A stretch of DNA of 62,500 bases from Neocallimastix lanati (nom. inval.). Taxonomy: Eukaryota > Neocallimastigomycota > Neocallimastigomycetes > Neocallimastigales > Neocallimastigaceae. The stretch spans positions 570,001 to 632,500 of the forward strand of contig JACVTC010000087.1 of assembly GCA_016946835.1 (NCBI GenBank). Reading direction: 5' to 3'. The first letter of the stretch is position 1; every line of letters starts with the position of its first letter. The translations under genes and the position numbers were made by a program. Positions 36,629-49,012 of the stretch are shown here, one piece after another. Below the pieces are notes generated by a model. That model had not been told where the DNA came from and ran no database searches. It was given only the letters and a program-made list of their open reading frames with translations.

Positions 36629-37336
36629 ATATTGACTCCCGTTGAAATAATACTCACTACCTTGTTGTAGATGAGTCATCCATCCATTCACCCTTCAACG
36701 TAATCATTTACTAACATTATTATTTTTATATTCAAAGCATATTTATAAATTTAGATTAACTAAGCCTAACTTGATGGGTCTACCTTTTCCGAATTATCTC
36801 TATTGCTATATTTTGGTTTCTACCTTCTAAATTTGGTTTCTACCTTCTAAATTCGGTTTCTACCTTCTAAATTTGGCTTCTACCTCATAACCTTGTTTTC
36901 TACTATTGAATTGAAAATCTCTCACTAAAGGAATTTACTACTCCAAAACGGTTACTCATCCATCAAGCTTTTGAAATCACGTGATCATATTCAAGAAGAA
37001 AATATCATCCATCCATCAAGAACAAAGTAAAATTTTATGAAATAAACTACTCATCCATCAAGAACAACAAGCTACCTGCCATCTGAAAGACTTCTGTTTA
37101 AAATAACAAGTGATATCAAGAAATCTCCTTTATTGTATCTACCACATTACCGATATGCAGCTCACCTACTCTTAATATAATCTTTCCATGGAATACATTT
37201 TCTTCTTATAATCTAATCTACTCTAATCCGTTTATTTTCTCCGTATTCATGGATTCTCTCTATTTCTGATATATTCTTAATCTTCTCCGAGTTGATATCT
37301 AAGATCGTCTGGTATCCGATCCTTAGAGGAGGACCA
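36629..37336. other. Internal region of TRIM-like element
   Basis: Non-coding and more G+C-rich than the spacers. It includes four 20-bp tandem units of the type GGTTTCTACCTTCTAAATTT (36815-36894) and several CATCCATCAAG motifs (about 36957-37068). No ORF of note on either strand. Confidence 0.85.
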
Positions 37337-37776
37337 TGTAACGATATCAGTATCGTTATAACTTGGCTGAAGTTACTCAATGGTACCTACCTTGAGTTAC
37401 CATAGTGGATGACATAAGTTCGAATTTTACCTTTTACCTTTTTGATAAAATAATTTAATTAATTATTAGTTAATTCATTCATTTAATTATATTTATTTAA
37501 AATATTAATAATCATTCATTTAATTAAATTTATTTAATTATTTAATATTTATACATTTATAATCAATCAATCATGTAATAGAACAATTTTATCTTTGAAT
37601 ATAAATATCATGTATTATTATTTTATTTTGACTCTTCGAGTCAATATTGTTTAACGTAAATAATAAATAAATAAAATATAATATAAAACCATAAAATATA
37701 TAAATTTATTATTTTTTAATTTATTTATTTACTTCATCTACAACGACCTAGTGAGCAATATCACTAAATCGTTACA
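37337..37776. repeat. Right LTR of TRIM-like element
   Basis: 440 bp, offset 1148 from the left LTR, essentially identical; followed by ATTAA (37777-37781), the second target-duplication copy. Confidence 0.92.
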
Positions 37777-37977
37777 ATTAATTATTAATTAAATATTTCG
37801 TTTCTTATCAATATCTCCACCCTTTAAGACATAACTTCGTCCCTGAAGTTATTAAAAGAAAAAAAATTATTAAATAAGAACGAAATATTCTTGATTTCAG
37901 GTTCATATCTAGTTGTTATTCACAATTTTCAGTAGCAATGTTCAGAATTGTTTATACGAAGGTTTTCTTTTTGATTT

Positions 37978-38027
<50 letters not shown>

Positions 38028-38106
38028 AAACTAGAGAGAATTTTTATACTTCCCCTCCCTCCTTAGGAAAAAGCCCTGGTAGCCGAGCTTTGGATTCTCC
38101 ACCATT
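37777..38106 (-). mobile_element. Gypsy-type terminal remnant with primer-binding site
   Basis: On the minus strand, 37811-37855 resembles the end of the gypsy pol and polypurine tract at 27195-27240 (shared ACTTCAGG-GACGAAGT type sequence, then a purine tract). It is followed by an LTR-like start TGATAAGAAACG at 37810, later split by the TRIM-like element. At the other end, GGATTCTCCACCA (38092-38104) is the same primer-binding site as in the intact gypsy element. Only about 290 bp lie between these termini, including a T run (37981-38023), so the interior has been lost. The flanking LTR sequences do not look alike, so two elements may be joined here. Confidence 0.65.
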
Positions 38107-39268
38107 TGATATGATATTTTATTAAATACCGTATATGTTAGTTGGGCGTTTGTGCAAAAGGGAATTACTCCAAGAATATTATATTACAATAATTATATTT
38201 ACTTTTTATTTATTTATCTTTTATTATTTTATTTATTATATTTTATCATAAAAAAAAATACATGTTTTATTATTATTCCTTAAAAATAAAGAAAATATTT
38301 ATTTGTAAATTATTTTCATAATTATATTTTTTACTAATTTTATAAATTTTATTTATCGAAACACTAAAATTAATTAATAAATATAAATATTCATAACTTT
38401 TTACTTATAACTATTAATTCATATTGTTTAACATTATTTAAAAATTATTTTAATATTAACATCAATTTAATTAAACATTCAATCTCCGTTATAATTAATA
38501 TAACTAATTTTACTATATTATCAACAATTCTTTTAATATTTTTAATATTATTATTTAATTTAATATTTTAATAATTAATAATAATAAATTATCTTTAATA
38601 ATATATTAATAATATATTTTAAGATTCATTATATAAAATTAATTTTTAATAAATATTTATATTAATAATTTTTCTAAATAATTTTTCTATTATTTTCTAT
38701 TATTTTTACTGGACATGCATCAAATATGATACGATATTATTAAAAGTATCAGTGTTCGGTTGAGCAAGTTGTTTGATTATAAAATAATATATTCTAACAG
38801 AAGAATATAATAATAAACACACACTAATAAAATATATAGTAAACAATAATAATTCTTTTGTCGTATTTTAATTTTATTATTTTATTTTATATTTAAATAT
38901 TAATCAATATATTTTATTATTTTAGTTATATTAATACATATTAAATTCTACTAAATTTTATATTAGTTAATTCCTCTGAATAACTAATTATTTTCTTTAT
39001 AACTATAATTATAATAATATTAAGTTTTCTCTCCTTAATATTAACTTTTTAGTTAGCTCTCTAACTTCCTTCTTAATTTATTATTTATTTTCTTCATTTT
39101 ATATTTCATTATTTCTCTTAACTCTATTCTATTGGTTAGTTTATCTTATTTAATTTTATTAATACTTATTAATTGTACAAACTCATTTATTTACATGTAT
39201 TAAATTATTTATCTATTATTTAAATTATTTTTATAGTTATTTCTATATTATTTGTAAGTGTCGTATCA
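38107..39268 (-). repeat. Probable LTR of a degraded Ty3-like element
   Basis: Bounded by TGATATGA (38107-38114) and TCGTATCA (39261-39268), imperfect inverted ends matching at seven of eight bases. The primer-binding site sits two bases inside, as expected of a 5' LTR on the minus strand. AT-rich, no gene. It stops 15 bp before a tRNA gene. The partner LTR was not found. Confidence 0.55.
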
Positions 39269-39283
39269 AATAAAAAAGAGAAT

Positions 39284-39355
39284 GGGGTGTTAGCTCAGCG
39301 GTAGAGCAATTGACTGCAGATCAATAGGTCTTCGGTTCAAATCCGGAACGCCCCT
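39284..39355 (+). tRNA. tRNA-Cys (anticodon GCA)
   Basis: Full cloverleaf of 72 nt without intron. Acceptor GGGGTGT pairs with ACGCCCC (one G-T pair), D-arm GCTC/GAGC, anticodon arm ATTGA-CTGCAGA-TCAAT with anticodon GCA, T-arm TTCGG/CCGGA, discriminator T, which is typical of tRNA-Cys. Internal A box at 39291-39301 and B box GGTTCAAATCC at 39334-39344. Supplies cysteine to ribosomes. Confidence 0.97.
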
Positions 39356-39361
39356 CATTGG

Positions 39362-39379
39362 TTTTTCTTTTGGTTTTTT
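39362..39379 (+). terminator. RNA polymerase III terminator
   Basis: TTTTTC, then TTTT and a longer T run begin seven bases after the tRNA, as usual for Pol III. Confidence 0.75.
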
Positions 39380-39900
39380 TTATTATTATTATTTTAAAAA
39401 ATAAAAAATAAAAAATAAAAAATAAAAAATTAAAAAATAAAAAATTAAAAAATAAAAAATTAAAAAATAAAAAAATAAAAAATAAAAAAATAAAAAAATA
39501 AAAAATTAAATAAAAAAAAATTTGAAAATTTTATTACTATTAAATATAAAATATAGAAATAATCATTGTAATACGTAATGTCATTTATTTTTATTTATTT
39601 CTTTTTTTTTAAAATATATAAATGACATTACTATTATAATGATTATGAATTTAAGTTTTATTTTGAATAGTTAAATGAAGTAAAGATATTGTCATTCTGA
39701 TAAAGAATGAATAGTACTATTTATGAATTGATTTTACCTACCTATATACATTTACTTTTTTTTTTTATATTTATTTATTTATTTTTATTTATTTTATTTA
39801 TTTATTTTATTTATTAATTTTTATTTATTTATGCATTAATTTTTTTTTATTATTAATATTATATAATAGGTACAAGAAAATAATCTTTAATATCTCAAAA

Positions 39901-39932
<32 letters not shown>

Positions 39933-40303
39933 AATATATATATATAATAATAAAGTGTCTTATTTTGATATTATTATTTTTAATATATATATATATTTTA
40001 TAAGTCTATAAATTAATATATTTTTATATTTATATCTATTACTAAATATTAGTATATTAGTATAACATTGTAATATTTAATTTTTTAAAAATAATATATT
40101 AATTCTTTTTTATTGAAGTCTATAATAATACTAATAATGATTCTATAAATAATTTTATTTTTTTTTTTTTTTTTTATCATTATTATTACTATAATAATAA
40201 TGATATCTATGATTAAAATATATCAATATATAAAATATATCAGGCACAAAATTTTTTATATATTAATATATATATATATATGTATATATAAATTTTAATT
40301 GAC
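39380..40303. other. AT-rich spacer with AAAAAT microsatellite
   Basis: AAAAAT-type repeats at about 39394-39515, an A run at 39898-39918 and TA repeats. No gene seen. Confidence 0.75.
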
Positions 40304-41815
40304 TTAATGTAATAAAAAGATTATAATCATAATTATTAACATCATATTTGTAAAGTAAGATGGTGTTATTATTAAACTTCCATCTTTTTCACTGTTTTTA
40401 TCGTTATCTTCAAGGGTCGTTGTCGATGTTTCTTCCAAAAATGAAGAAATAGAAATTTTTGTTGTGGTTGTCGTCGGAGTAGAAGCAGCTGTTGTTGTTG
40501 TTATTGTAGATATTTCAGTTTTATTTGCCTCTACACCTATATAACTAGAAGTTTTTTCTGCTTCTTCGGTTTCATTTGCCTTTACACCTAAATAATCAGA
40601 AGTTTTAGTAAAAAGGTCCAAATCAACGGTATTTCCCATGACCTCATAACCTATATAATTTGGATGAAGACCATCCGATTCAAAATTCCATTCTGGATTT
40701 AAGTAAGTACTATTTGTTGGATCTTCCATAGGCTTAGCAAAGTCGATATAGCCATCAAATCCACCAAGCTTAGGGGAGGTATTCATAATCCAATCATTTA
40801 TTTTTTGTCTATATTCTTCCTTTTTATCTGAGGCCCCTTGATTTTTACGGAAAGGAAGAATGGTTCCACCGTACGCAGTGATTCCATTTTCATGAGCTTT
40901 TTTAATTAATTTTTTATAGGTGTTAATGATAGCGACATCATCATAATTTGAGTATAAAATATCATTTACTCCATAGAGAATGATGAGATATTTTACGTTC
41001 GTTTGATCTAATACATCTCTTTGAAATCTTTCCTCACCCTGTGGGTAAACAATATTTTTAGAGGTACCAATAAGAGTTGTTCCACCAATAGCTTGATTAA
41101 GAACAGAAATATTTTTTGTAGGTTCATAATTCTGTAATCTGGTAGCAAAAATATCGGTCCAACGGTTTTGAGCATTAAGCGTAGTACCTCTACCATCTGT
41201 GATAGAATCACCGAAACAAACAACTGCCTTACTATTCAAATCACTGGTTAATACATCAATAGCTGAAATGAAATACCAACGAGGGAAAGTGTAAGATAAT
41301 GGGAATTTTTCCGCAGAAATGATATTATTGGTACTAGCATAAGAATTTGTTCTTGCCCCTGCATGACCGGTTAGAGTTTTTGGAATTCTATAACCAAAAT
41401 AGATTGAAATAACGAGTTCGGAAAGAGGTGGAGCCTTAAAATCAATAACATCAGAGACAATACTTTGATAGGGACGAATATACGTGACTTTTTCACCATT
41501 GAAAGTAATGACCGTATCAGTATCCATATTAATTTTTAGGGATCCAGGACGAGAGGGTAGGGCCACATGAATTTCATTAATATCAAGGGATATTTCACCA
41601 AAGTTATTTGAAAAATGAAATCTAAATTTATCACCACCCACCGATATTCTAACGATTTGTCTTAAAGAGTTAAAACTCAAACTGATGGGAGGGACTTCTC
41701 CATTAGAATATTGAGAAGAAGCCCATGTACCCGTAAATATTTGTTTTTCATTCTCAACCTCTGCATATACATAATTTAAAAATAAGACCGAAAGAAATAG
41801 AATTAACAATTTCAT
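40304..41815 (-). CDS. Secreted/GPI-anchored SGNH (GDSL) esterase
   Basis: A 503-residue SGNH-fold hydrolase, probably a carbohydrate or lipid esterase at the cell surface. Residues 1-18 form a signal peptide. An all-beta N-terminal domain (about 25-190) resembles those of GDSL esterases with a sandwich domain. The catalytic domain shows FGDS with nucleophile Ser204, the block-II glycine in QAIGG (241-245), YGVND with Asn284 (281-285), and DGLHPN with Asp381 and His384, completing the catalytic set. A Thr/Ser-rich linker (435-465) follows an imperfect 14-residue duplication (404-417 and 421-434). The tail ends in a hydrophobic segment (about 488-503), like a GPI-attachment signal or membrane anchor. 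Anaerobic fungi use such enzymes in plant-wall deacetylation; the substrate is not shown by sequence. No intron. Confidence 0.92.
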   Translation of the reverse strand: MKLLILFLSVLFLNYVYAEVENEKQIFTGTWASSQYSNGEVPPISLSFNSLRQIVRISVGGDKFRFHFSNNFGEISLDINEIHVALPSRPGSLKINMDTDTVITFNGEKVTYIRPYQSIVSDVIDFKAPPLSELVISIYFGYRIPKTLTGHAGARTNSYASTNNIISAEKFPLSYTFPRWYFISAIDVLTSDLNSKAVVCFGDSITDGRGTTLNAQNRWTDIFATRLQNYEPTKNISVLNQAIGGTTLIGTSKNIVYPQGEERFQRDVLDQTNVKYLIILYGVNDILYSNYDDVAIINTYKKLIKKAHENGITAYGGTILPFRKNQGASDKKEEYRQKINDWIMNTSPKLGGFDGYIDFAKPMEDPTNSTYLNPEWNFESDGLHPNYIGYEVMGNTVDLDLFTKTSDYLGVKANETEEAEKTSSYIGVEANKTEISTITTTTAASTPTTTTTKISISSFLEETSTTTLEDNDKNSEKDGSLIITPSYFTNMMLIIMIIIFLLH

Positions 41816-43069
<1,254 letters not shown>

Positions 43070-43572
43070 TATTTAGTGAATTTGATAATTGAAAAAACAG
43101 TTATCAGTAATGAGCAGTATTCATTGGATTTTGTTCACTGATTATGGTTATTATCATATCTCGTAGGAACAGTTTTCCCACAATAACAAAATTAAGGCAA
43201 AATCAAACAGCCAAACAAACTAAACGCAGAAAAAGAAGAAAATAAAGGGGGTAATAAAAATGACTGAAAAGGATTATGAAACCATCAGACAAATTCAAGA
43301 AGATGAAAAGAAAATGTTAACTTAACAAGTCAACGAGAATAATAAAACCATCAGACAACTCAGACAATTCGAGAATGAAAAGAAAATACTAAATAATAAA
43401 TTGATTCTAAACAAAAAAGGAGATAACCAAACCCCCCATTCTTCAAAGCTTCAAAGAAATTGAAAATCATAAATCAAAATTACCCAAAACTTCATATCAG
43501 CTTTCTCACCTCTAAATTCGACACATCAAAAGTTAATCTCCAGTATAAAAAAAAAAAAAAAAAAAAAAAATC
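43070..43572 (+). pseudogene. Decayed coding fragment with A tail, possible retroposon
   Basis: An island of clearly different composition between microsatellite and homopolymer. From the ATG at 43260 one frame reads MTEKDYETIRQIQEDEKKML, then TAA, then in the same frame a similar NKTIRQL...ENEKK stretch. This Glu/Lys-rich, coiled-coil-like module is repeated twice. A basic KRRKRRK-like stretch precedes it (about 43226-43243). It ends in an A run at 43549-43570, as a retroposed copy would. It may be a remnant of a LINE ORF1 or of a host coiled-coil gene; I cannot say which. Confidence 0.45.
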
Positions 43573-43585
43573 AATCAAAAATTCT

Positions 43586-43620
<35 letters not shown>

Positions 43621-43902
43621 ACTCATAAACATGAAATATTTATTTATTTTTTCTATTATTTTTATTATTACATGGTTTCAATAATATACTAAATTTTCAA
43701 TAAATATAAATACATATATTAATTCATTATTATTTAATAAATACATAATATATTCATAATTAAAAAAAAAAAAAAAAAGCTTATAATATTAAAAATATAA
43801 TATGAATTGAAATTAAAAATAAAAATTAAAATAAAAAACAAAAAAATAAATATAAATATAAATATATATATAATTTTATTCTATAAAAGTATTTTTTAAA
43901 AT

Positions 43903-43945
<43 letters not shown>

Positions 43946-43990
43946 AAATTTAAATATAAATATAAAAAAATTTTTTTTAATTTTTTTTCC
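43573..43990. other. AT-rich spacer downstream of rhomboid gene
   Basis: T run 43587-43616, A runs at 43761-43778 and 43913-43942. No gene seen. Confidence 0.75.
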
Positions 43991-44401
43991 TCAATAAAAA
44001 TTAGTATTGCTGTCGTTACACCATCCTTCTTTGATTGGAATACAACTAAGATATCTACACCACTTACATACTTTATCTGTAAGGTAAAAGTGTTTAAATG
44101 ACCAAGCAAATAAAAATATTGATGCAAAAACTGAAACAACCATTAAAATTCTTTTAATGATAAGTCCTGTTTTACTGAAAATAATAATTGGTAAAAAGAT
44201 AATACCCATTAATAAACCCATAATAAAGCCGCCAATATGAGCAAAATTATCAATATATGGAATTAAACCAAAACCTAATGAGACTATAATAATAATTAAT
44301 AATTTTAATAATTCCAACCATGGTTTAATAATAATTTTCCAACTTTGAATTAAATCAAGTAAGAGACAAGCTAATAGACCTATTATTCATTAAATTTAAA
44401 A

Positions 44402-44432
<31 letters not shown>

Positions 44433-45416
44433 AAACAATGTTTAATTAGTATCGATTGATCATAATATAAAAAAAAAAAAAAAAAAAAATTAAAAATGGA
44501 TATTATAAAAAATTATTATTGTTGTTGTTGTTGTTTTTTTGTTATTTGTTATTATTATTGTTGTCTATTGTCTATTATTATTATTATTATTATTGTTATT
44601 GTTATTTAATTTATTATTATTATTATTATTATTTAATTTTTTATTATTATTATTATAATTATTATTTAAATTATTATTATTATTATTATTATTATTTTCA
44701 TAATTTAATTTATAAATAAATTCAAACATATATATTATATATATATTTTACCATAAAGAGCACCAGAACAACCAACACTTGGAGATAAACCTGCAGATTT
44801 AGCTTCAAAAATAAAACCATAAATACCACTAACCATATAAATAATAAACATTCGCCAAGTACCATATTCTTTTTCCATAGGGAAACCGGTACGAATTTGG
44901 AAAATTAAATTAAAAGCAAGATGAATAATACCAGCATGTAAAAAGATTGGAAGAATAAAACGATACCATTGATTTGGTTTATCACCAACTTTCATATTCA
45001 TACCACAAAAATCTGCAAGAGGACAATAATTTTGATCTTTAGATTGGGATGCCCCTGGTATATTACTATCAGCAGAGTTTTGAACAAAGTTATTATTATT
45101 ACTATTATCATTATAATTAATATAGATTGGCTCATTATTATTTTGACCATTATCCCAATTATTTTGATCATTATTTATATTTGTATTAGTATTAATATTT
45201 TGTTCATTATTTAAATCATTTGTATTGAAATTATTATTATCTGGTATAAATTGTCTCTTTTCAAAAGTATCATCAAAAACATAGGTTTGATTATTAATTT
45301 TAATATATTTTAAATTTCTTTTTGGTATAAGACCAGATGGACATTCATTACCTTTAAAATTAGTTTCATACATACATGGAATAAATCTTGCTCCCATATT
45401 AATTAAAATCTATTTG

Positions 45417-45457
<41 letters not shown>

Positions 45458-46268
45458 GATAAATAATAAATAATAAATAAAATAATAATAAATTATGAAT
45501 ATAGATATAAATAAAAATATTAGTATAGATTCAGATTATATATATATAAATATAAATATTTAAAAAAAAAATTACAATAATAATAATAATAAAAAAATTT
45601 TTTTTAATATGTTTTCTAAAAATTATATATATATATTATAGTATAATGAGGTAAAAATAATAAAAATTAAAATTAAAATAAATATATATATATATATTTC
45701 TTACACTTGGATAAGGTCCCAACATTGGATTTTCATTAATATCAGCAATAATTTTACCACTATTTAAATAATTTTTCCAAATACAAAAACCCAACAATAA
45801 AACTTGAATGACAGTAACCGTAAACATAAAGAAAGGGGTATGTTTTTTCATAGCTTTAATTTGTTTAATAACTTCAGGATCGTATAAGGCACTTGGTATT
45901 TTTAAGTTTCTTCTTTTATTTGGATTTGATTCATTTTTCGCTTTTTCAACAGCAGGTTCCGGTCTTTTAACTGAATTTTCGTCTTCTTCTTCCTCACGAA
46001 TATTACTCATATCGACAGAATAAGACTGTTCTGAAGTTACTAAATTTTTATAATAGGATTGATTTAAAAAACTATAGTTTACCGAATTGGAATGAGTACT
46101 AGTTCCTTTATTTTGTCTCATTTGTTTATAGGTACTATTTCTTTGATAAAAAGAATAACCTACTGGTTGTTCAAAACTAACATTTTCATCTTCTGCACTA
46201 ATCCATTTCCATGCATCATTACATGATTTTCTTAAATAAGTACTTTTTCTTCTTATATCATTACTCAT
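43991..46268 (-). CDS. Rhomboid-family intramembrane serine protease, three exons
   Basis: Rhomboids cut single-pass membrane proteins inside the bilayer with a Ser-His dyad. Minus-strand exons: 46268-45705, 45409-44752 and 44379-43991. GT/AG sites and phases agree (564 nt phase 0, 658 nt phase 1, 389 nt), giving 536 residues. The splice between exons 1 and 2 rejoins the GPYPS-ILINMGARF motif typical of eukaryotic rhomboids. Residues 1-140 are hydrophilic and cytosolic, then one membrane helix (about 142-163). A variable Asn-rich extracytoplasmic loop follows (about 222-290). The catalytic domain has WYRFILPIFLHAGIIHLAFN, the GCSGALYG motif (Ser403) and AHIGGF (His455). The C-terminal tail is Cys-rich. 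Both catalytic residues are present, so it is probably active. Intron 2 contains a TTA microsatellite and A run; intron 1 an A run of about 36. Confidence 0.93.
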
Positions 46269-48107
46269 TTTATATATATTTATATATATTTATAATTATT
46301 ATTATTATTTTTTTTTTTTGAATTTTTGAATTTTTGAATTTTTGAATTTTTGAATTTTTGACTATACTTTTACGTTTTTTATAAATGTCCAACTACAAAA
46401 GAAAAAAAAAATATATAATAATAATAGTAATAATAATATAAATAAATATTTACTAAAAACTTTAAATTATTCTGTATTCAATATTTTATTATTATTATTA
46501 TTTTTTTTTTTTTTTTTTTTTGAAAAAAAAAAAAAAAAACCAACAATCAAAATAAAACTTTAGATGTAATTTTATATATATATATATATATATAATAAAA
46601 TAAATAAATACTGTTGAGAGAGTATTAAATTTATTATTTAAAAGTAAAAAAAATGGAAAAATAAAAAAAATTTATTGATATAAATTTTTATTGTTCCCTT
46701 AAAAATGCTTTTAAATAATCTATTATATATATATAATCCTTTATCTATTTCTTATTTATATGTTTTGAATGCTTTCTATATAAAATATATATAATTATTA
46801 ATATTATTGAGTAAAATCAAAACTTTAGTTCTTTTTTGTTAATAAACAAATTTGTATAGATATATATTTTATGTATTATATATATAAGAAAGTAATTATT
46901 AATTAATACTATAGGAGCAATACAATTCTTCTAAAGTATGGATTGAATTTTCTTCAAAAATTAAAAAAATATAATAATAATAAACAAGTTTTATTATTAT
47001 TAAATAGTGTTAATTTTCAGTATAGATCGTTGTTTAAATATATTCCTTGTTTTTTGTATTAAAAAAATATTTTTTAAGTAATATAAAAATATAAAATAAT
47101 ATAAAATAAAATAAATAACAATATAAATAATAAATTATTATTTTTAGTTGAAAATAATAATAAAATAAATGATGATATCTTTTATATATAATTATGTTCT
47201 TTTATTATTTTATTTTATTTTTATTATCTTTTTTAGTTGTATTAAAAATATTTTATTACGTATATATATATAAATACATATTTTTATAATTATAATTTAA
47301 TATAAACTTTTTGACTAACTTTAATTGCCACCGTATTTTTTTTTTTTTTTTTTTTTTTTTTTATTATATTTTATTATATTTATATATTTAATTTTAATAT
47401 TTAATATTTTAATATTGTATATTGTATATTTTATATTTTATATTTAAATTTTTAAATAATAACATTTAAAAAAAAAAAAAAAAAAATTTCAAAAGATGGT
47501 TACACCAATAGTATATCTATTGATTATATTTAAAATAATATAAAAATATAATAATATAAAAATATTAAATGTAAAATATGATTAATAAATAAACAAATCC
47601 TAATTAATATTGAATGATGATAATATTAAAAAAATTAAATATATATATTTCTCCTTTTTCTTATTAAATTATATTACACCATATAAATTTTAATAATAGG
47701 TATTAAAAAGCAAAATAATATTTAAAAATTGAAAGTACATTTACCTGAAATAAAAAAAAAAATAATTATATAACCTCTACATTTATTATAAGAATAAAAA
47801 AAAAAAAAAACTTTTTTAACCGTTAAAAAAATATTTTCTTAGAATAATTATAATCCTATATAATAATAAATGTTTTTTTTTTTTGTAATTTTAATTTATT
47901 AAAAAAATTTTTGAAAACTTAACTCTTAATACAAATATACAATATATTAAAGTTAACTATAATAATATATCACTATATTGGAAATATATTAAAATTTAAA
48001 TATTATATAAATTTATGAATAATTATATATAATCCATTGACTAAATTATTTTAAAATTATTTTAATCTATAAAATAATATTAAATAAATATTAAATATTA
48101 AATATTA
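46269..48107. other. AT-rich spacer upstream of rhomboid gene
   Basis: Includes five to six tandem GAATTTTT octamers at 46319-46361, just upstream of the rhomboid start, T runs (46500-46520, 47338-47361) and an A run (47469-47485). No gene seen. Confidence 0.75.
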
Positions 48108-48242
48108 AATAATAAAATAATAAATATTGAACATTAAATAATAAATATTAAACATTAAATAATAAATATTAAACATTAAATAATAAATATTAAACATTAA
48201 ATAATAAATATTAAACATTAAATAATAAATATTAAACATTAC
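48108..48242 (+). repeat. 23-bp tandem repeat (TAATAAATATTAAACATTAAA type)
   Basis: About six copies of a 23-bp unit containing AATATTAAACATTAAATAAT lie directly beside the large hairpin at 48243-48316. Confidence 0.88.
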
Positions 48243-48316
48243 CTTTTTTAGTATTAAATATTTAATGTTAATATTTAACATTTAACATTTAATATTAATA
48301 TTTAATACTAAAAAAG
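48243..48316. repeat. 20-bp perfect inverted repeat (hairpin)
   Basis: CTTTTTTAGTATTAAATATT at 48243-48262 is the exact reverse complement of 48297-48316. The 34-base loop contains a further inverted motif (AATGTTAA.../...TTTAACATT) related to the reverse complement of the adjacent 23-bp unit. Confidence 0.88.
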
Positions 48317-48834
48317 TTAACTGTCAAAAACTATAACTTAAATAATATTATTAATATGATTCTTTAATTTCAATTTATGTTAATTATAAAAATTAGTTTA
48401 ATCACTACCTCCACAATAAAACAACACAATTTTTTTTATATTGATAGTATTGATAACAAAAAAAAAAATTGATACAACATTTGCTTTTACTATTATTTTA
48501 CATAAAATAAAATTCTTAAAAAAATTGAAAGAAGGGAAAAAGGTACCTGTAGCAATTCTCATTATACAATTACATAAATAATAAAAATTTTTCATAATCT
48601 CTTATTAGCAATATATAAAAAATAGCCACCATAATGATAAAATAAAATCTATTGTTATAAATAAAAAAATAATAAAAATAAAATAAAAAAATAAAAATAA
48701 AATAAAAAAATAAAAATAAAATAAAATAAAATAAAATAAAAAAATAAAAATAAAATAAAAAAATAAAAATAAAATAAAAAAATAAAAATAAAATAAAAAA
48801 AATAAAAATAAAATAAATAAATAAAAATAAAATA
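48317..48834. other. AT-rich spacer with AAATAAAA microsatellite
   Basis: AAATAAAAAT-type repeats from about 48661 to 48834; long minus-strand frames over them are repeat artefacts. No gene seen. Confidence 0.75.
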
Positions 48835-49012
48835 AATAAATAAAAATAAAATATAGGGTAATAGTTATTTTCATAATAAATTAATAAAAAAATAAAAATA
48901 AAATATAGGGTAATAGTTATTTTCATAATAAATAAATAAATAAATAAAATTAAAATATAGGGTAATAGTTATTTTCATAATAAATTAATATATAAATAAA
49001 TAAATAAAATCT
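48835..49012 (+). repeat. Tandem repeat with TATAGGGTAATAGTTATTTTC core, three copies
   Basis: A core around ATAGGGTAATAGTTATTTTC and CATAATAAA occurs three times (starting about 48852, 48904 and 48957), embedded in AAATA repeats. Period is about 52-53 bp. Confidence 0.88.

Larger units (their letters stand above)
36189..37776. mobile_element. TRIM-like non-autonomous LTR retroelement
   Basis: A complete 1588-bp element: two direct 440-bp LTRs with inverted ends TGTAACGA...TCGTTACA, a 708-bp internal region and a 5-bp target duplication ATTAA. The internal region has stops in all frames and no gag or pol similarity that I can see. At the right inner edge the minus strand reads TGGTCCTCCTCTAAGG directly next to the LTR, a plausible primer-binding site; on the plus strand the same bases resemble a polypurine tract (AGAGGAGG). 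Orientation is therefore undecided. Size and lack of coding fit terminal-repeat retrotransposons in miniature, moved by enzymes of another element. Confidence 0.88.

Noticed and set aside
48570-48926. 118-residue hydrophobic minus-strand frame
   Set aside because: Translation of AAATAAAA repeats.
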